Origin: Chiridota heheva
Lineage: Eukaryota > Echinodermata > Holothuroidea > Apodida > Chiridotidae
Direction: 5' to 3'
DNA: 64,000 nucleotides
Assembly: GCA_020152595.1 (NCBI GenBank)
Contig: JAIGNY010000659.1
Location: 383,501-447,500, forward strand
Part shown: one piece after another, positions 1-13,205 of the stretch
How positions within the stretch are numbered: the first letter of the stretch is position 1
Layout: every line of letters starts with the position of its first letter
Made by a program: the position numbers and the translations under genes
The notes under the pieces: generated by a model
Seen by the model: the letters and a program-made list of their open reading frames with translations, nothing else
Database searches by the model: none
Told to the model about the DNA's origin: nothing

Positions 1-599
1 TCTTTACCTATTTAGCACCATGACGGAATAAAAGTTCTATAAAAGTCATGTTTTGGTTGCCATTTTTTAGTTATGCATGTTTGTGATTAATTAATCAACA
101 TCCGCAATTAAGCTTTAGAATGTTTTACTAAATTGCAAGTTGATTTTTCGCTGACAACATTTTTTTGTACATATGATTTTATTAAAAAGTTTTTGTGTAA
201 AAAAAAAAAAAAAGTATGTGCGAAAACAAATAGATAAAACATTAAGAAATGTTTATATTATATAATTGTACTTTATAAGTATTATTTTAATTTTTTCCTC
301 AAATAATCTAAAACATATTACCCCTGCTAAAATGTTATAGCCTAGATGGCAGTAATTTGAACTTTGATGGTACTTTAAAGAGCTCGTCAGATGAAAAGTA
401 GTCCAAAATACTTCAATAAAAGTAACTAAAATCACCATAAAAAAGTAACTAAAATCACCTTAAAAAAGTAACTAAAATCACCTTAAACACAGTTTTTAAA
501 GACATGGATGGGCTTAAACATCGATTCTAATCATTGTAGGCGGAAAAAAAAAAGAAGGTAAAATGGTTTCGTTAATAAAACAGTACAGAAGGGTATAGG

Positions 600-790
600 A
601 TTTTGTAGTATCCTTGGATGGCCAGCCATCACCAAGGGCAGCCATCCTAACACGGCTGGCATCAGTCCGACAGTACTACAGATACTAGGCTAGACCTAGC
701 GTTACTGAGATAAATACCTCACTCAGTAAGCACTACTTGCAAGGTATTAATTACTTGCATACTGTGTGAGACAACGCATACAGTAACATA
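600..790 (+). repeat. Dispersed repeat shared with 60.8-60.95 kb (inverted)
   Basis: The stretch with ACTGAGATAAATACCTCACT and GTAAGCACTACTTGCAAGG is matched in reverse complement at about 60860-60930, which has GTAGTGCCTACCGAGTGAGG and TTTATCTCACTAC. It also resembles 1380-1490 (GGCTAGACxTAGC). No coding capacity. Probably a non-autonomous element; termini not resolved. Confidence 0.5.
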
Positions 791-3700
791 TTACATAATC
801 ATGGAATAAAAACCCTTTTCAAAAATGAGACGGGTGCTTATGAGCTATGATTTTAATTTCATTAGCATCTTGAAACTTTAAAGTATCTTTCAAACTAAGT
901 TACAAATGAATTGATGAACATTTTGCACGTAAAAAACCTTTAAATTACGGAAGAAATGACATACTGATCACTTCACACATCCCTCACTTTTGGAAACACG
1001 TACACAATTAGTGCGCATATCACCCGAGTGCGCTGGCAACTGCTATTTTGAAAATGTTCATTAGTAAATGCGTGCAGTGTTCGATATAATGCTATACACA
1101 TCACCGACGCTCTATTGTTCGACAGCTTTTCAACTAATTAGATGCATCCGCTTAAGGCACTCTTGAAGAGATAAGTCAGTAATAAAGGCTCTCGCTCAAA
1201 ATGCAACTTTTCACATTATTGAATATAGGTCATATATTTATTTATTACAGTATACGTAAAAGTGTTCCATGACGATATAAGGCATTGTCAAAAATTGACC
1301 TTAGATCATCGTGGAAAGGCCTAGTTATTCTAGCGTCTAGTCAAAATTCATCTACGCTTCTATGGTAAGCCATTGCAGTAGTTTCAACGTTATAAAGTAT
1401 ATAGAGTTTTCTGACTGGTATAGCAGCCATTAGTGGCTATAGCGTATACTGCAGTCAGATGGTATCTGACTCAGGCTAGACTTAGCCCTATGACCCAAAA
1501 TATCACCTGCCCTTGAATGTCCTAAGTTTAATTTACCCACTTTAGCAAATTTTACAAATCTTTACAAATCTGTTGGATTATCAATATCAATTATTTATTT
1601 GATCCATTTTTTACTAATAAGATTCTTTATACTTTGATTGTGCGGTTTTAAATTGAATTATTAATTGGATTTTCGTTCAAGCTATTTTACTGGTACAGCT
1701 GCTGAAAGCAATATCATTGGTCTACTCTTCACCTAACATATTCTCTTGGTGAAGTTTCTTGTAACTCACGTACACCTCAAATATCACAAACTTTGGGGTA
1801 GGCCTATTCACAGTTTTGCTGAAACAAAAGAAAACTACTTTTTTTTAAATTATGAATATCTTGATAAATTAATATCAAGTTTCTCTGAATTTATCATAAA
1901 AGAGCAGAAATCAAAAGAATTAGGCTATATTTCTGATTATTTTTCTTGTTAATTTTTTCATAGAGAAAAATACAAATTAATTTCTTATAAAGTTTCACGG
2001 TTTGGGCTTTTCTCAAAATCACAGTTTCTATAACAATGCCCAGTTTAAACGACAAACAGTATTTTCAAACTTTTTGTAAACAAAACTTGAAATGCAACAA
2101 AGTACATTAACCCTACCTGTACTGTTATATCACTATAATCACTGTATCATTGTATTTTATGTTCTGTAAATAATGCTATCATTGTATTTTATGTTCTGTA
2201 AATAATGCTGAAATGAGAGAGAGGTATTGCTGAATAAAATCCATTAATAAACTTGTATGTTGTTGTAACAGGGGTGTAGGGTTGTTGAATAAATAGAGTC
2301 CAGAATAAAACAAACTTGATTATAACAGGTGGAAGCTTCCAAAACAAAACTAAGTCACACAGATAGCAATAGGTTATGGTCACAAAATTTATTGCAGAAT
2401 ATACTGGTTCGAGTTTCAGCAGGATACCCACAGAAAAACTATCTACAAAAGATGAAGATTGTGAAGTTGCAGGTTTCAGTGTTTGGAATACAACTGAACT
2501 CTTTAAGAGAGATGCAGTATTTAAAAGATTAAATTCAAATTATTTTCTTAGTGTTGAGGAAACAATTGGAAGGAAAATGCACAGGAAGTGCATGTTGATC
2601 AAAGAAATAAATAAACTTAACTTATGAATGAAAGTAAAAAGTATTTAAAAAAACACATTTAACCAGAAAAAAACCTTACTCATTATATTACAGTTGTAAA
2701 CAAAGTTGAGTGACTACACGCTCCATAAGACTAAATTCCCATTCATAAAATTTATTTGAAAAGAGGCAACCTTCCATGGTAATTGCATGGCCTTCTAGTG
2801 AGGTCATAGGGTAAAATTTCTTTGAATGTTTTTGGATAGACTATGACATCACAATGACATCTCATTCTAAGAAATAGAAAAGATTTGTGAATGACAGGTA
2901 GTACCCATGTTATATTGTTAGCATGTAGTGTGATTTTATCAATCCATTTTTCCCTCAAATGATGCCGATTTTGACTCCTACTTTAGTATGTCCGAAGGCA
3001 TAAACCAACTCCCACTGTACCAGGTCAGTTACCATAAAAAACTTAAACTGCGGGCATGCAGTACAATGGGTCCATCATTTACATATGCGGCTGGAAAAAT
3101 CTCCTTGCTAATTGCAACACAACAATAATTTGATTTCATATTTCAGTAACATTAAGGCCCTATTTAAAACTATACTTATAATTGAAGCAAAGAAGGAAGG
3201 AAATCTGAATGTCTCAGGCTGTTTTTTAAGTAGGCCCACATTTATCTTTATTATTGATGTACTTTTAATATGAATTGACTCGTACGTGCATTTGCCATTA
3301 CACAATAGCTACTCCGGGGTCCCGCCCTATATTCTTATATGGTATTCGTCTCTTACATCGGACTGATTGAAGAGCATAACATTTGAGCTTACTCATGTAC
3401 AGAAAAGAAAACGCCCTCTTATGAGCATGAACAGTATTGCCCCACTCCCCACCAAATCCATATTTTGGCGGGGAGTGGTATCAAACCGAATTACTTTGTA
3501 TTCCGTAAACCCACTTTGCAGTTTTTGATCATGGCGGAATTCAGTCGTACAATACACTAGCTACTGTATCAACTACGGAAATCAGAATAAAATTTGATTC
3601 AACATTGTGTTTCAAACATTTAGCAGTGTTAAACAATATTTTTAGTTATTCAGTAATCATGTTTAACAAAAAAATAACACGTGTATCTGAAAATTCTATT

Positions 3701-4289
3701 TCTACATGCATTTCTCGAGCGATGTACAGAGATAATATTATTCATGTATGTTAATAAGCTATTACCTAGAATGTCCACAAAGAATGTATATAAACCAGCT
3801 ACACTTCAAGCCAATTAAATAATTTTGAGCTTAGACCCCCAAGCGAAAAGCACTTAAAACGTCCAGTACACACAACACTAGCACTTACAGTAATATGCAA
3901 TGAAGGAGCTTTTCAAAAGCTGAAAGTTAGTCAATGGGGTTGTATTTCTTTTTATATTTGAACAGTTTTGACTGGGTTCAGTGTTTAGAAATATATTATA
4001 CACAAGTAAATGTCACGGGGGGATGGAATTCAAATTATTGACAGAATTAACAGTCATTTTTTCTTGACGATCATAAAATAAGATGAGATCAATTTATTTC
4101 GTCCACAACAAAATATGGAAATTTGTCGCCCTGTAGCAAAACGTACAAAGATACTTAAAAAGAAATAAAAATATAAAAGTTATAGATATAAAAGTTACAT
4201 AAAAGTTATATATAATTATAAAAAAACCCCAGTAAATTAGGAGAAATAAACATTTCGTAAATAATAGTAAATGGTAAAATACAATAATG

Positions 4290-4415
4290 TCCAAGATGTA
4301 AATATAAACATATATAGGCGCACATACACATATATACATGTATATGCACACACATACATATATACACATACATACGCATACACACATACATATACATATA
4401 TAAATAAATATACAA
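4290..4415. repeat. ACAC/ATAT-type microsatellite
   Basis: A run of ACACATAC/ATATACAT units. It produces overlapping low-complexity ORFs on both strands that are not genes. Confidence 0.85.
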
Positions 4416-5103
4416 ATTTGACTTCAAATATAAAAAAAGAAACTCTCAAACCGCTTTCAAGTTAAATAGGGAAATAGAATTGGGTACAAATGAAAATCTA
4501 AATTTGTTATGCTTGGACCGTGGCATACAAAGTCTTTTCCGTGAACGGCAGAAAATATATAGTGGGAAGAGCGGATGTGTATTGTCATTCAATATTTTAG
4601 TTATTTTTCGGTGGATCATGTTATTGTAGAGATCAGAGACGGACTTCAGATCATATCATGGGTAATTATCATACAAAGTGACAAAAAACAAAAGGATATT
4701 TCATTCCCATTGTACATTAATTATTTCGTAGCAATTTTTCCCTTCCTCAATGATCATTATTATCATACTATTTTTTGCGATGGTTTTTTCCAACAGAAAG
4801 TCGCAAGTATCCCACTCCAAATACCTCAAAAATATAAACGAAAAAGTTGAAAACAAGTTTGATGTTTAACCTAGTTACCATGGCGGCACTTGATATACGG
4901 AGCAGTTGACAGGTCCCTGCTTGAATCAAGGGCCTTAACTGAATTGTTTGTGAATGGAACTAACACATACTGTAAGGGTTTACTATAGTCATGGTGACAG
5001 TTGAAAAGACCGTCAAGGTTTCGTAAGTGCTTAAATTTCAATCATTTTTGTGTTTTGTGTTTGATTTTCTTCTTGGTATCAATTAATTTTTATTTGTGAC
5101 ATT

Positions 5104-5257
5104 GTAAATCTTAACCAAAAGTATTTTGTTCAGAGAAAGCGGTGAAATAATGTTTGTAAATCTTAACCAAAAGTATTTTGTTCAGAGAAACGGTGAAATA
5201 ATGTTTGTAAATCTTAACCAAAAGTATTTTGTTCAGAGAAGCGGTGAAAAAATGTTT
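5104..5257 (+). repeat. Three-copy 51-52 bp tandem repeat
   Basis: Three near-identical copies start GTAAATCTTAACCAAAAGTA at 5104, 5156 and 5207, each ending with GCGGTGAAATAATGTTT or close. The near identity suggests a recent expansion. Confidence 0.9.
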
Positions 5258-6650
5258 TTATAATACCAATGCCCCCATGTAGTAAATGTTTAAATCTTTG
5301 TGAAGTTTGTGTGTACAGTATATGGTATTTAATACTCATTCATAAAATCTGATTAACAGTTCTCATTGGATAAATGGGTGTGTGTGTTTTAGACCTTGTG
5401 GCTTGTCCCAGGGTTGCATTTTCTTGGAAGTTGAATCCAACCAGGGATACTTTTTATAGACAAACTATCTGCGTTATTGCATTGATTGATGTTTGAATAA
5501 AAACTTGCATAATGAGTTCTGTTTTTAGACAGTATACACTAGATCTTTGCTGTCACTTTTTATTTCTTTTGTATTCAACAAACATCGATACAATCATACC
5601 TCAGTTAAAGAGGCGATATCGTCATATGTGCACAATATTTAGAATTCCTTTCAAATTTTTTGATTGGTTGAAATTTTGCTGCGCGATTCGTTGTCTTATA
5701 TTGCAAGGTGTATAGTTATTTAAACGCCTTGAAGGTCACCACACGAGATAGCCCAGATGCTTGCGGCGATCGCAAGCAACGTTTTTTTTCTTCAAATCAT
5801 GCCGTGAGTTCAAGCCCCGGTAGAATCGTTTATTTTGACTTTTTGCTTTCATCTTCTTCTTTTTTTCTCAGTAATTTTCATTTGGTGACTTTCATTGTAG
5901 TATTATAATACTAAAATTTCACTTTCGCTTTCTGACAAAAAAGCATTGAAAAAAACAAATAGGTTTCTCGTCACAGTAACGTAATGCGCTGTGTATGTAA
6001 TTCTGCACACACAACGTACATGCTAGTGTCTGGCTGTACTGTGTGGTACAAACAGGCAGAGGATCGAATCTTGCCCCCACAACCGGAAGTGACGTCAAAA
6101 TAAAGTATCCCACCATTTTTACAGTATTTTACTAAGACAAGCCTCCCTCTTTAAGTTACATTAACTATAGCACGTTTTCATTAACAAAACATACATTTTT
6201 AATTAAAAAGGATCATAGGGAAGGAAAATATTAACTTTTTCAGATTTTCACGGGTTTTTTGGTTTTGAAAAACCTAAAACTGAGTATATTTATAAACATT
6301 AGTAGCAGGTGAAAACCGGAAAACTGGTCTACCATGAAACTTTCAATTCCTTACATGTAGCTGACTTTGATCCTACCATGCTGAGTAACATTAGAAGTTA
6401 GACCAAAGCTTGGGAATATTTTCCTGGGGTGAAGCAGAGTTATTTGCAGGGGTGCTATTTAATTGAAGGGCATAATTTTGGTACCAAAAAGGATATAAGT
6501 GACTTTTTTTGACACATTTAACTTAATATACACTTAAGGGTGATTGTAAAACAAGTGTATATTGTAAATCTTATTGCCTTTGGGAAAAATTTTGAATATT
6601 TTTTGCAGGGAAAGAATTTTTAAGAAATTTATCTTGCAGATTTTAAGAGT

Positions 6651-7190
6651 TTGATGGCTAAGGATCAAGAGTTATTAAATAAGAATACAAAATCAACAAA
6701 TTACGCAGCCTCAAAAATGAAATTGAAAATGCCAATGGCCAAACACATCTTCAAAGAAGAATCACACAAAGTTTTCAAGTGGGCTGACAAATGGAAAATG
6801 ACATCCAATGCCTTTAAATGTCAAGAACTCACTATCACTTGCAAGACACAAAAACACCTACCAAGTTGATGGTCATCTCAACGAATCTACCACAAATCAT
6901 GAATACCTGGGTGTCACTATAAACAAGCATATGAAACAGCATGACCAAAACATTACTTCTAGCTCACGGAGCACTCTTTGTATTCTCAGACAAAAATACA
7001 TGCATCTTCCTGCTCACCAGAAGTGAAATCCAGGGCCTACCAAGCTCTAGTAAGGCCAAAGCTGGAATCATGATACCCATCGGCTGCTTTGAACCTTGCC
7101 AGCGAGACAAGGTTAATAGGATCAAAGCTATTTAAATTCATTAAAAAAACTATGACAGAATGTCAGCCAGTGTCACAGATATTTATGCTA
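6651..7190 (+). pseudogene. Degenerate non-LTR retrotransposon reverse transcriptase fragment
   Basis: Three frames in turn give HKVFKWADKWKMTSNAFKCQ, then NHEYLGVTINKHMKQHDQNI with STLCILRQKYMHLPAHQK, then KSRAYQALVRPKLES. This is the end of the RT/thumb region of jockey-like LINEs, where the usual order is a W-x-D-x-W-x-M-x-F-N-x-x-K-C segment, then YLGV, then LRR, then an AYxxLVRPxLEY segment. At least two frameshifts and no upstream palm motif show that it is dead. Nothing suggests it belongs to the class V enzyme gene. Confidence 0.75.
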
Positions 7191-7232
7191 CAATTTCTGG
7201 AATGGGAATCCCTCCCCTCCCTCAGGGAGGGG

Positions 7233-7576
7233 GGGGAACTTTATACTAAAAGTGGTAGGGATGTGCAGCCCACCAACTGAATAACATACCCGCAGTAGGA
7301 CAGATTTTTTGGTAACTGCAGTATGAAATTATACAATTTTGATACCCGCAGTATGAAAGAAGTCAATTTTGATACCTGCAGTATGCGTATTGATCGAAAA
7401 TGTAAAAATGGACTAGCAGTACAAAATGAACACGGTAAAACCTCATTTTTTGGGACCTGCTTTATGAAAATGATGAAAAAAAGACTAATTTTTGTACTAA
7501 AAAAGAAATATTTTTTTAACTAAAAATAGACACCTACACTACGAAAATTGGGCAAAAATGGCACCTGCTCAGCCGG

Positions 7577-7581
<5 letters not shown>
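7233..7581 (+). mobile_element. Dispersed element, copy also inverted at 45.94-46.23 kb
   Basis: The left part (AGTGGTAGGGATGTGCAGCC) and the repeated CTGCAGTATGAAA segments match the reverse complement of 45940-46225. That copy has CTGCACACCCCTACCACTTT, TCATACTGCAG repeats and GGGTGCCGCCTAAGCAGGTG. The right end here reads CACCTGCTCAGCCGGCAC and runs straight into a TA microsatellite. The small ORFs inside are not conserved coding. Confidence 0.6.

Positions 7582-7612
<31 letters not shown>
7579..7612. repeat. TA microsatellite at a repeat-element end
   Basis: Uninterrupted (TA)n immediately after the CAGCCGGCACA end of the preceding element. Two further copies of a short block, TGTGGAAGTGCCCACCCCC, follow at about 7626 and 7680. 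Confidence 0.9.
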
Positions 7613-7613
<1 letters not shown>

Positions 7614-8040
7614 TGTATACCTCACATGTGGAAGTGCCCACCCCCTTCATGCTTGTTTCCCCTGTATACTGTATATCCATGTGGAAGTGCCCACCCCCCC
7701 TTCCCGTCCCCAGGATCCTTCCAAGCTCAAGCGTGAGCCTTTTTTTCATGGAGTACAAGACTGAAGCCTAACACTAATGACCCCTGTGGTTGCCACTTCA
7801 AGCATGGTGTATAAGAGTTTATTAGAGTTTAGTGTACTTAAAAGAGATCTAAATGTTTGGTTAAAATTCTTTGAATTCTGAATTATGGCTTTGTGGAATT
7901 TTCAATATATAAATTTCTATGCAAAATGTGGGATGTATGACTGGGTGGACAGTACACATTGTTAAGGAAGTCACCTCTTAATTAGATTATTCTCCAGGAA
8001 ATAACCAATGATGTTTATTTAATGTATTCTTTTACAGACC

Positions 8041-8337
8041 CCTAGCTTGATTTAAAAAGGGGTAGGTTGCTAGACTTGTTGAGGGGCATAATAATGCATG
8101 TGTGAAATGCTGCATCTTTTCAGCATGGAGTCCAGGGGTTTCCTTAAGGTGAAGAAGTTCTGGACAATTGCTTACTATGCTATTAATCTCTGTTCTGTAT
8201 GCATGTAAGGTATTTCATTTATGAAATTAATTAACTTAAAAATTAAAAATAAAAACTTTTTTTTTTTGATAAGGGGACCCCAAGGGGGTGGAGCGGAGGA
8301 GCGGGGCGGGCCGCTTCTGTTGAACAGCAAAGCTAGG
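8041..8337. mobile_element. Short terminal-inverted-repeat element (CCTAGCTT family), copy 1
   Basis: The sequence starts CCTAGCTTGATTT and ends AACAGCAAAGCTAGG, giving an 8-10 bp inverted repeat. Internal blocks (AGCATGGAGTCCAGGGG, CATGTAAGGTATTTCATTTA, GGGGACCCCAAGGGGG) recur in the same order in 24004-24402. There is no ORF for a transposase, so it is non-autonomous. Confidence 0.65.
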
Positions 8338-8659
8338 AGTCTTGTTATCAAATTGGGGATATTTATATTAAATTCAAACTAAATAAGTGCCTGAGAAAGT
8401 TGAAGTAACTTGCAGCTATTTAATGATCAGTATGGGGTTCCTTTGATGGAAAAATCCATTTCTGGTTCTTTCATTGGTTGTTTTTGAATTTGTGGAATAC
8501 TGGGGTGATCAAGTACACTACCTGGTGTTATATTGGTGTTTTCTGTTATAATATTTAATTATACATTTCTTAGGTAGTGAGATCTACATTTTGGTCCCCA
8601 GAATTGTCTTTCTTATTGACGTGGTTTCAGATTATGCCTTTAAGGCACAAACACATTAG

Positions 8660-8876
8660 AACAGATAAGACTTTTCCTCCCCTTCTCTGCCATTCCTTCC
8701 TCAACTTTTATTACCTTAATTTCTTTCCCTTATCCACCTTAATTCTCTCTCTCCTTCCCTCTCTCCTTCCCTCTATCCACTCTGTCCTAACTCAAGCACC
8801 TGAGTTTTTAACACCCTCTTGGCACATTTGACTGACTGTCTCGTTGCCGTTAAACATCAACAAACCAAACCAAACC
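8660..8876 (+). mobile_element. LINE 3' end (family with AAACC tail), copy 1
   Basis: A pyrimidine-rich stretch leads to AACACCCTCTTGGCACATTT, TCGTTGCCGTTAAACATCAA and a short CAAACC-type tail. The same end occurs at 57365-57482. It is a 5'-truncated insertion with no coding part. Confidence 0.65.
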
Positions 8877-11800
8877 AGTTTCTGAATGCGAACAATTGTT
8901 ATTATAGTCATTTTGGGCATTATTTTGTGAATTTGGCATTAGCAAAATCTGCTGCATGATATGTTAGATGAAACCTTGCTGTATGTAGAAAACTTCTTGT
9001 GGCTCATCATTTCAAGTCAATGATTCAATTTCAAAGGGAGTGAAATACTCCAGTGGTTATGGCCCGCGTCTTAAAGGCCTTATTGCCAGGTCGTACGACC
9101 GCGGCTGACCGGTCGCCGACCCAACCAAACACCCTAAAGGCGATGCACAACTTGTTATGTTTACCAACACAACACAGACAAGTTCATTTTCCATACACTT
9201 CACACACACTTATTTGTTGTATTGTACGCCTATGGTATGATATACCTCGGTAATTGTATCAGGAACTGTTGTTCATGACAAAGACCTTGAAAAGAAGTTC
9301 AGGTCACGGTGAAATTTATTGATTTTTGTTTTCAAAGAAACAAATACATTCAATGTTTGTTTTTTCCAACAATGGGCAGCTTGACCATTGAATTGATGTT
9401 TGACTCTATGCCAACAATAATATGTCTTGTTGTAGGCATACTGTAACTGTTATAGGCCTAGTGTGCATGGTATGCCTAAATTGATGTGTGGTAGGTACGT
9501 TTATCGTGGGAGAAATAAAGAATCACGAAATATAATGAATCTGATCTTTGAAAAAGAAATACACATGCATTTGGAGCTCAAACGTGTTGTCATGAGTTTG
9601 AAATAAAAATGAAAACTTTGTGTCGTATTTTACCTTTAATGATCCTTTGCATTTACATTCTGTATAATCACTCATTCATCCCATATTGATAAGGAACAGA
9701 TGTGGTGTTTACCTTTCATTCAGTTTGCATCACCCTGGTACATGGTTTGCATTATATCTTTTACATAAAATTATATCTTATACTTAAAATCAAATATACA
9801 GTATACCCAAGCCCTTGATATCTTGTCCGTGATAGTCTGAGATGCCGTGGACAGAGGCCGGCATCACTTCTTGGAAATACAGGTTCCTCACACACAGTTC
9901 CACCCATAATCATAGCGTGAACTTTGGCATTAAAACAATGTATTGCTTAAGAGCTTTGGTGTGATCAAATGTTTGTTCTTTTGTCTGTCTCACATAAGTC
10001 AATGCTACTTAGGCTCACTATCTAAAACAGCGCAATTTTAATTCCATTTCAAAAGAATTCGGGAGGGATTGCAATTGCTATTTGGTCATTATTTTACCAA
10101 GGGTGACGCTATGAGACAGGGGAATCCCCAGATTGCTTTACTACCCCCCCCTACTTTCCCACCAGAAAATTGTGTAAAGTGACATATTTTGTTTAATATA
10201 TTGGCTTCCCCCCTCCCTCCCATGAGACCAAATTGCCACTCTTGCCCCTTATGACCAAATTCTTGGCGTCTCCACTGCACTTTACCTACCGAAAGTGTGT
10301 GTGTGTGTGTGTGTGGGGGGGGGAGAGATTATAAAAATGGCATGAAGATACAAAACATGTATACGAAAGATGTGAATATGGAGAAAATAAGTTGGGGACA
10401 TTTCCCTTTTCACCCAAATCCTGCCTATGCGGCCCGTCCGGATTTAAAAAAAAAAATGTTTTTGTAGTATCAATATAAATCGGGAGGCGGGCTTGCAATT
10501 TACTCCATGAGTGGGTAGCACCCCCCACCCCCTTCCCCCCTCTCCCCATCCTCACCTAAAAACTCATTCATATTATAAGAAAATAAGATGCAGATAGTGT
10601 GAGGAGTGAGAAATGCAACTTAAGGCTCTAAAAGTTTTTTAAGATGCAAAAGTTATTACTTCGAGCTTGGTTTGGCCATACAAATGCTTCTTTGGGTTGT
10701 AAGACCCCCCTCACAAGAAGAAAATATATTAGAAGTACGGCAATCCTAAAATTACCCCGGAAATTACCCTTCAAATTATAGCATTTATCAGTTTTAATAA
10801 AACACTTTTTTGTATGCAAATTGTGCTCTTCACTCTTTCCAATGAAATGCATTAATGATGATAAATCAGTATTTGCAGTGATTATACCTCTTTATTGTTT
10901 TTGCATATACTTCTTTAACTGTTTAAGTCCTAGTAGAATCAGCGTAAAATAAAAGTAGATCATTGTTTTTGACATAGCTGACTCCTGATGAATTAACACT
11001 TTCAATGCGAAGAAAGTTTTTGGTGTAGTGTCATAAATCTGACTGTCGCAGGGACTCTTGTTTGTTATGTAATTTTACATCATACATAAACCTGAATTTT
11101 TAGAGTAGTCAATCGAAGGAGCAGGTGTAAAATATTTAGGGTACAAATTCCAGATTAAATGAAAACTGTAAACAGGTCAGTGATAATATTGTAAACAATA
11201 AATTGAAAAAATTACTTTCAACACAGCCTTTTTATCTTAAAATCTTGTCCTATTCTTACTTGTGCAGAAGTGACTCCCAATTGGTCATTTAATTCTCATG
11301 TCTTTCGGATTTGGTTTGATCCTGGTTTGATTGAACTTTACCCCAAAACAAGCATGTTTTCTTTACACATAAGAAATTAATTGTAAAGGAAATCAACCCC
11401 GCCCACTTTCCTTCTCCAAGAAATATTGATATTTCTGGTGACACATGAATTATTTTTACATCTTGCTTTTCCATATTTTCTGGTAAAAGATGTACTATTT
11501 TAAATCTCCCCATCACACATGAATTATTTTACATCTTGCTTTTCCATATTTTCCTCACCCCCACCCACCCCTATTCACCCCACCCCACCCCATTCACTCC
11601 ACCCCACCCCATTCACTATCAAATCTTTTTGTCTTTTCTTTTTAACAAAGAATGGAATATTAGAAACTGAAAAATATAAAGAGGTTTTGAAGTCGACAAT
11701 CAATGTTTGGGTGGATGCGTTAAGCCTTCTTTATATCCAGCAGTCTATATACTTAGTTTGAATTTATATCAGCCCCTGCCCTCAAACTTCATATTCTAAA

Positions 11801-12010
11801 ATTTCATTGATATAGAAGTTTTGTTTCCATATCCTTCTTTTTTATTGTTTGTTCATTTTGAAATACTTGAATGAGTTCAAACTTGCGAATTGCTTTACTA
11901 ATTTTTGATGTTTGAATTTGTAATTATACCGAAGAATCGGGTTGTTGAAGGTTTAAAGTTTGTTTCTTCTTATTTTATTTCCTTCAATCTTTAAGTTCAA
12001 GTCTACTAAC
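8877..12010. other. Non-coding stretch
   Basis: No gene recognised. It holds a possible tRNA-derived remnant near 9048-9115 (CCAGTGGTTATGG, GGTCGTACGACC) and a TG microsatellite near 10293-10325. A repeat on the minus strand at 10090-10280 starts with a GTGGAGACGCCAAGAATTTG-type end, like other repeats of this genome. A 40-base direct repeat ending in CTTGCTTTTCCATATTTTC occurs at 11442-11482 and 11515-11555. Confidence 0.55.
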
Positions 12011-12245
12011 TGTGGTGTAGCGGTTATCATACATGTCTACAGACCACGAGGCCCTGGGTTCAAGCCTGGGTTGGGTAGACACGCCAGTGCACCACAACTG
12101 GTTATCAAAGGCCGTGGACATTGACTTGGTTGTCGATGTTATGTCTGTCCATACGTCGTGATAGTATTGTTACTATCATAACCGAATACGCAGGCAACGA
12201 CCCCGTCATTGTAATTGTGTGTTCACTCGTCGTCGTCGTCGTCGT
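12011..12245 (+). mobile_element. tRNA-derived SINE with GTC-repeat tail, copy A
   Basis: The head has a box A-like TGGTGTAGCGGTTATCATAC and a box B GGGTTCAAGCCTGGG, about 30 bases apart, as in tRNA-derived SINEs transcribed by Pol III. The body runs through GGTTATCAAAGGCCGTGGAC, ACTATCATAACCGA and GACCCCGTCATTGTAATTG to a (GTC)n tail. A second full copy lies at 59012-59279 and a 3' fragment at 23543-23618. This copy lacks about 30 bases present in the middle of the 59-kb copy. Confidence 0.85.
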
Positions 12246-12999
12246 TTAACTTTTAAAAATCAAAGATCAAAGTAATTGCTTTGTTTTGTTGAACTTTTCC
12301 GCTTGGTAAATTTTTGGATATTTGAATTTGACAAATTTTATGGTTTGTTATTTTGTTTTAGGACTTGTTGCCAACCCAAATAGAGGGTATTCATTGGTTA
12401 AAAAGTAAATGTGGTTTAGCTCTGTGATTGGCCAAAAGTAGTTGTGTTAGGTGATGGGTGATAGGTTTAGTTTTCATTGGTTCATACTTATAGGTGGGGT
12501 TAGGATTTAGAATTATATTTCTCTATCTTCTTAGAAGTAGAATTTCAACATAGAGGTCCGTAGGAATTTAGACATCGTAACCAGCTTAAAATTAGACCTC
12601 GTATACAGTTAGACTTAAGACATCACTTTAATGAAATACTATTTGAGCATTATACTTTTATTTTCCATCCCGATCTATTATCAAAGCAATCAACGCTACG
12701 ATAAAAGTCACAAAATAAAACTACGAAATAGGCCGTACTGACTTCCAGTAATATTCTTTCAGAAATAATAACTATACAGATACGTAATTGGCAAGGCCAT
12801 CAATCCCAGAGTCGTAAGCCCCCCCCACACACACACACTTGTTTTTTGGGAGGGGGTTAGATCTCAGTGGAGGGTTCAAATATTATATTTTATATTATTG
12901 TGTCCCCTCTTTATGTAAATTATTTCTTATCCATGGGTGGTGGTGGGGTGATTATGGGTAGGGGTTCGGGTTTTTTTTATTTTTATTTTATTTTGTATT

Positions 13000-13205
13000 C
13001 TCTCTATTCTTGCTTAGATACAATTATGTATATACTCGTAGTAGATTAAGTCATATTATCTCATTACTTTGAGGAAGTGCCCTACTCGTTAAGCCATGCT
13101 GGTTTTAGGGCACTTCCTTTCACAACTTTATGTATTTTTTGTGTGCAGTATATTATTAATATTATTATTGTTTGTTTTGAATGTTGTGAATAAAGAAATA
13201 AATAA
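13000..13205 (+). mobile_element. Retroelement 3' end with perfect 12-bp hairpin
   Basis: GGAAGTGCCCTA (13073-13084) and TAGGGCACTTCC (13106-13117) are exact inverted copies around a 21-base loop. AATAAAGAAATAAATAAAATG follows about 75 bases later. This layout resembles the 3' untranslated end of CR1/L2-like LINEs, where a hairpin is recognised by the element's own RT. No ORF remains. Confidence 0.5.

Larger units (their letters stand above)
1..6640. other. Upstream non-coding DNA without a recognisable gene
   Basis: No ORF here resembles a known protein. It holds small direct repeats: AGTAACTAAAATCACC three times at 423-485, a 32-bp duplication at 2150-2213, a three-copy unit at 5104-5257, and an AT/AC-rich microsatellite near 4300-4410. 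tRNA-like box B sequences occur near 5810 (GAGTTCAAGCCCC) and, on the minus strand, near 6065, which suggests decayed SINEs. A dispersed repeat at 600-790 recurs inverted near 60.8-60.95 kb. Confidence 0.6.

Noticed and set aside
4991..5022. Possible coding exon starting ATGGTGACAGTTGAAAAG before a GTAAGT donor
   Set aside because: Joined to exon 1 it reads into a stop within a few codons, so it cannot extend the protein. It could only be an untranslated exon, and there is no independent support.
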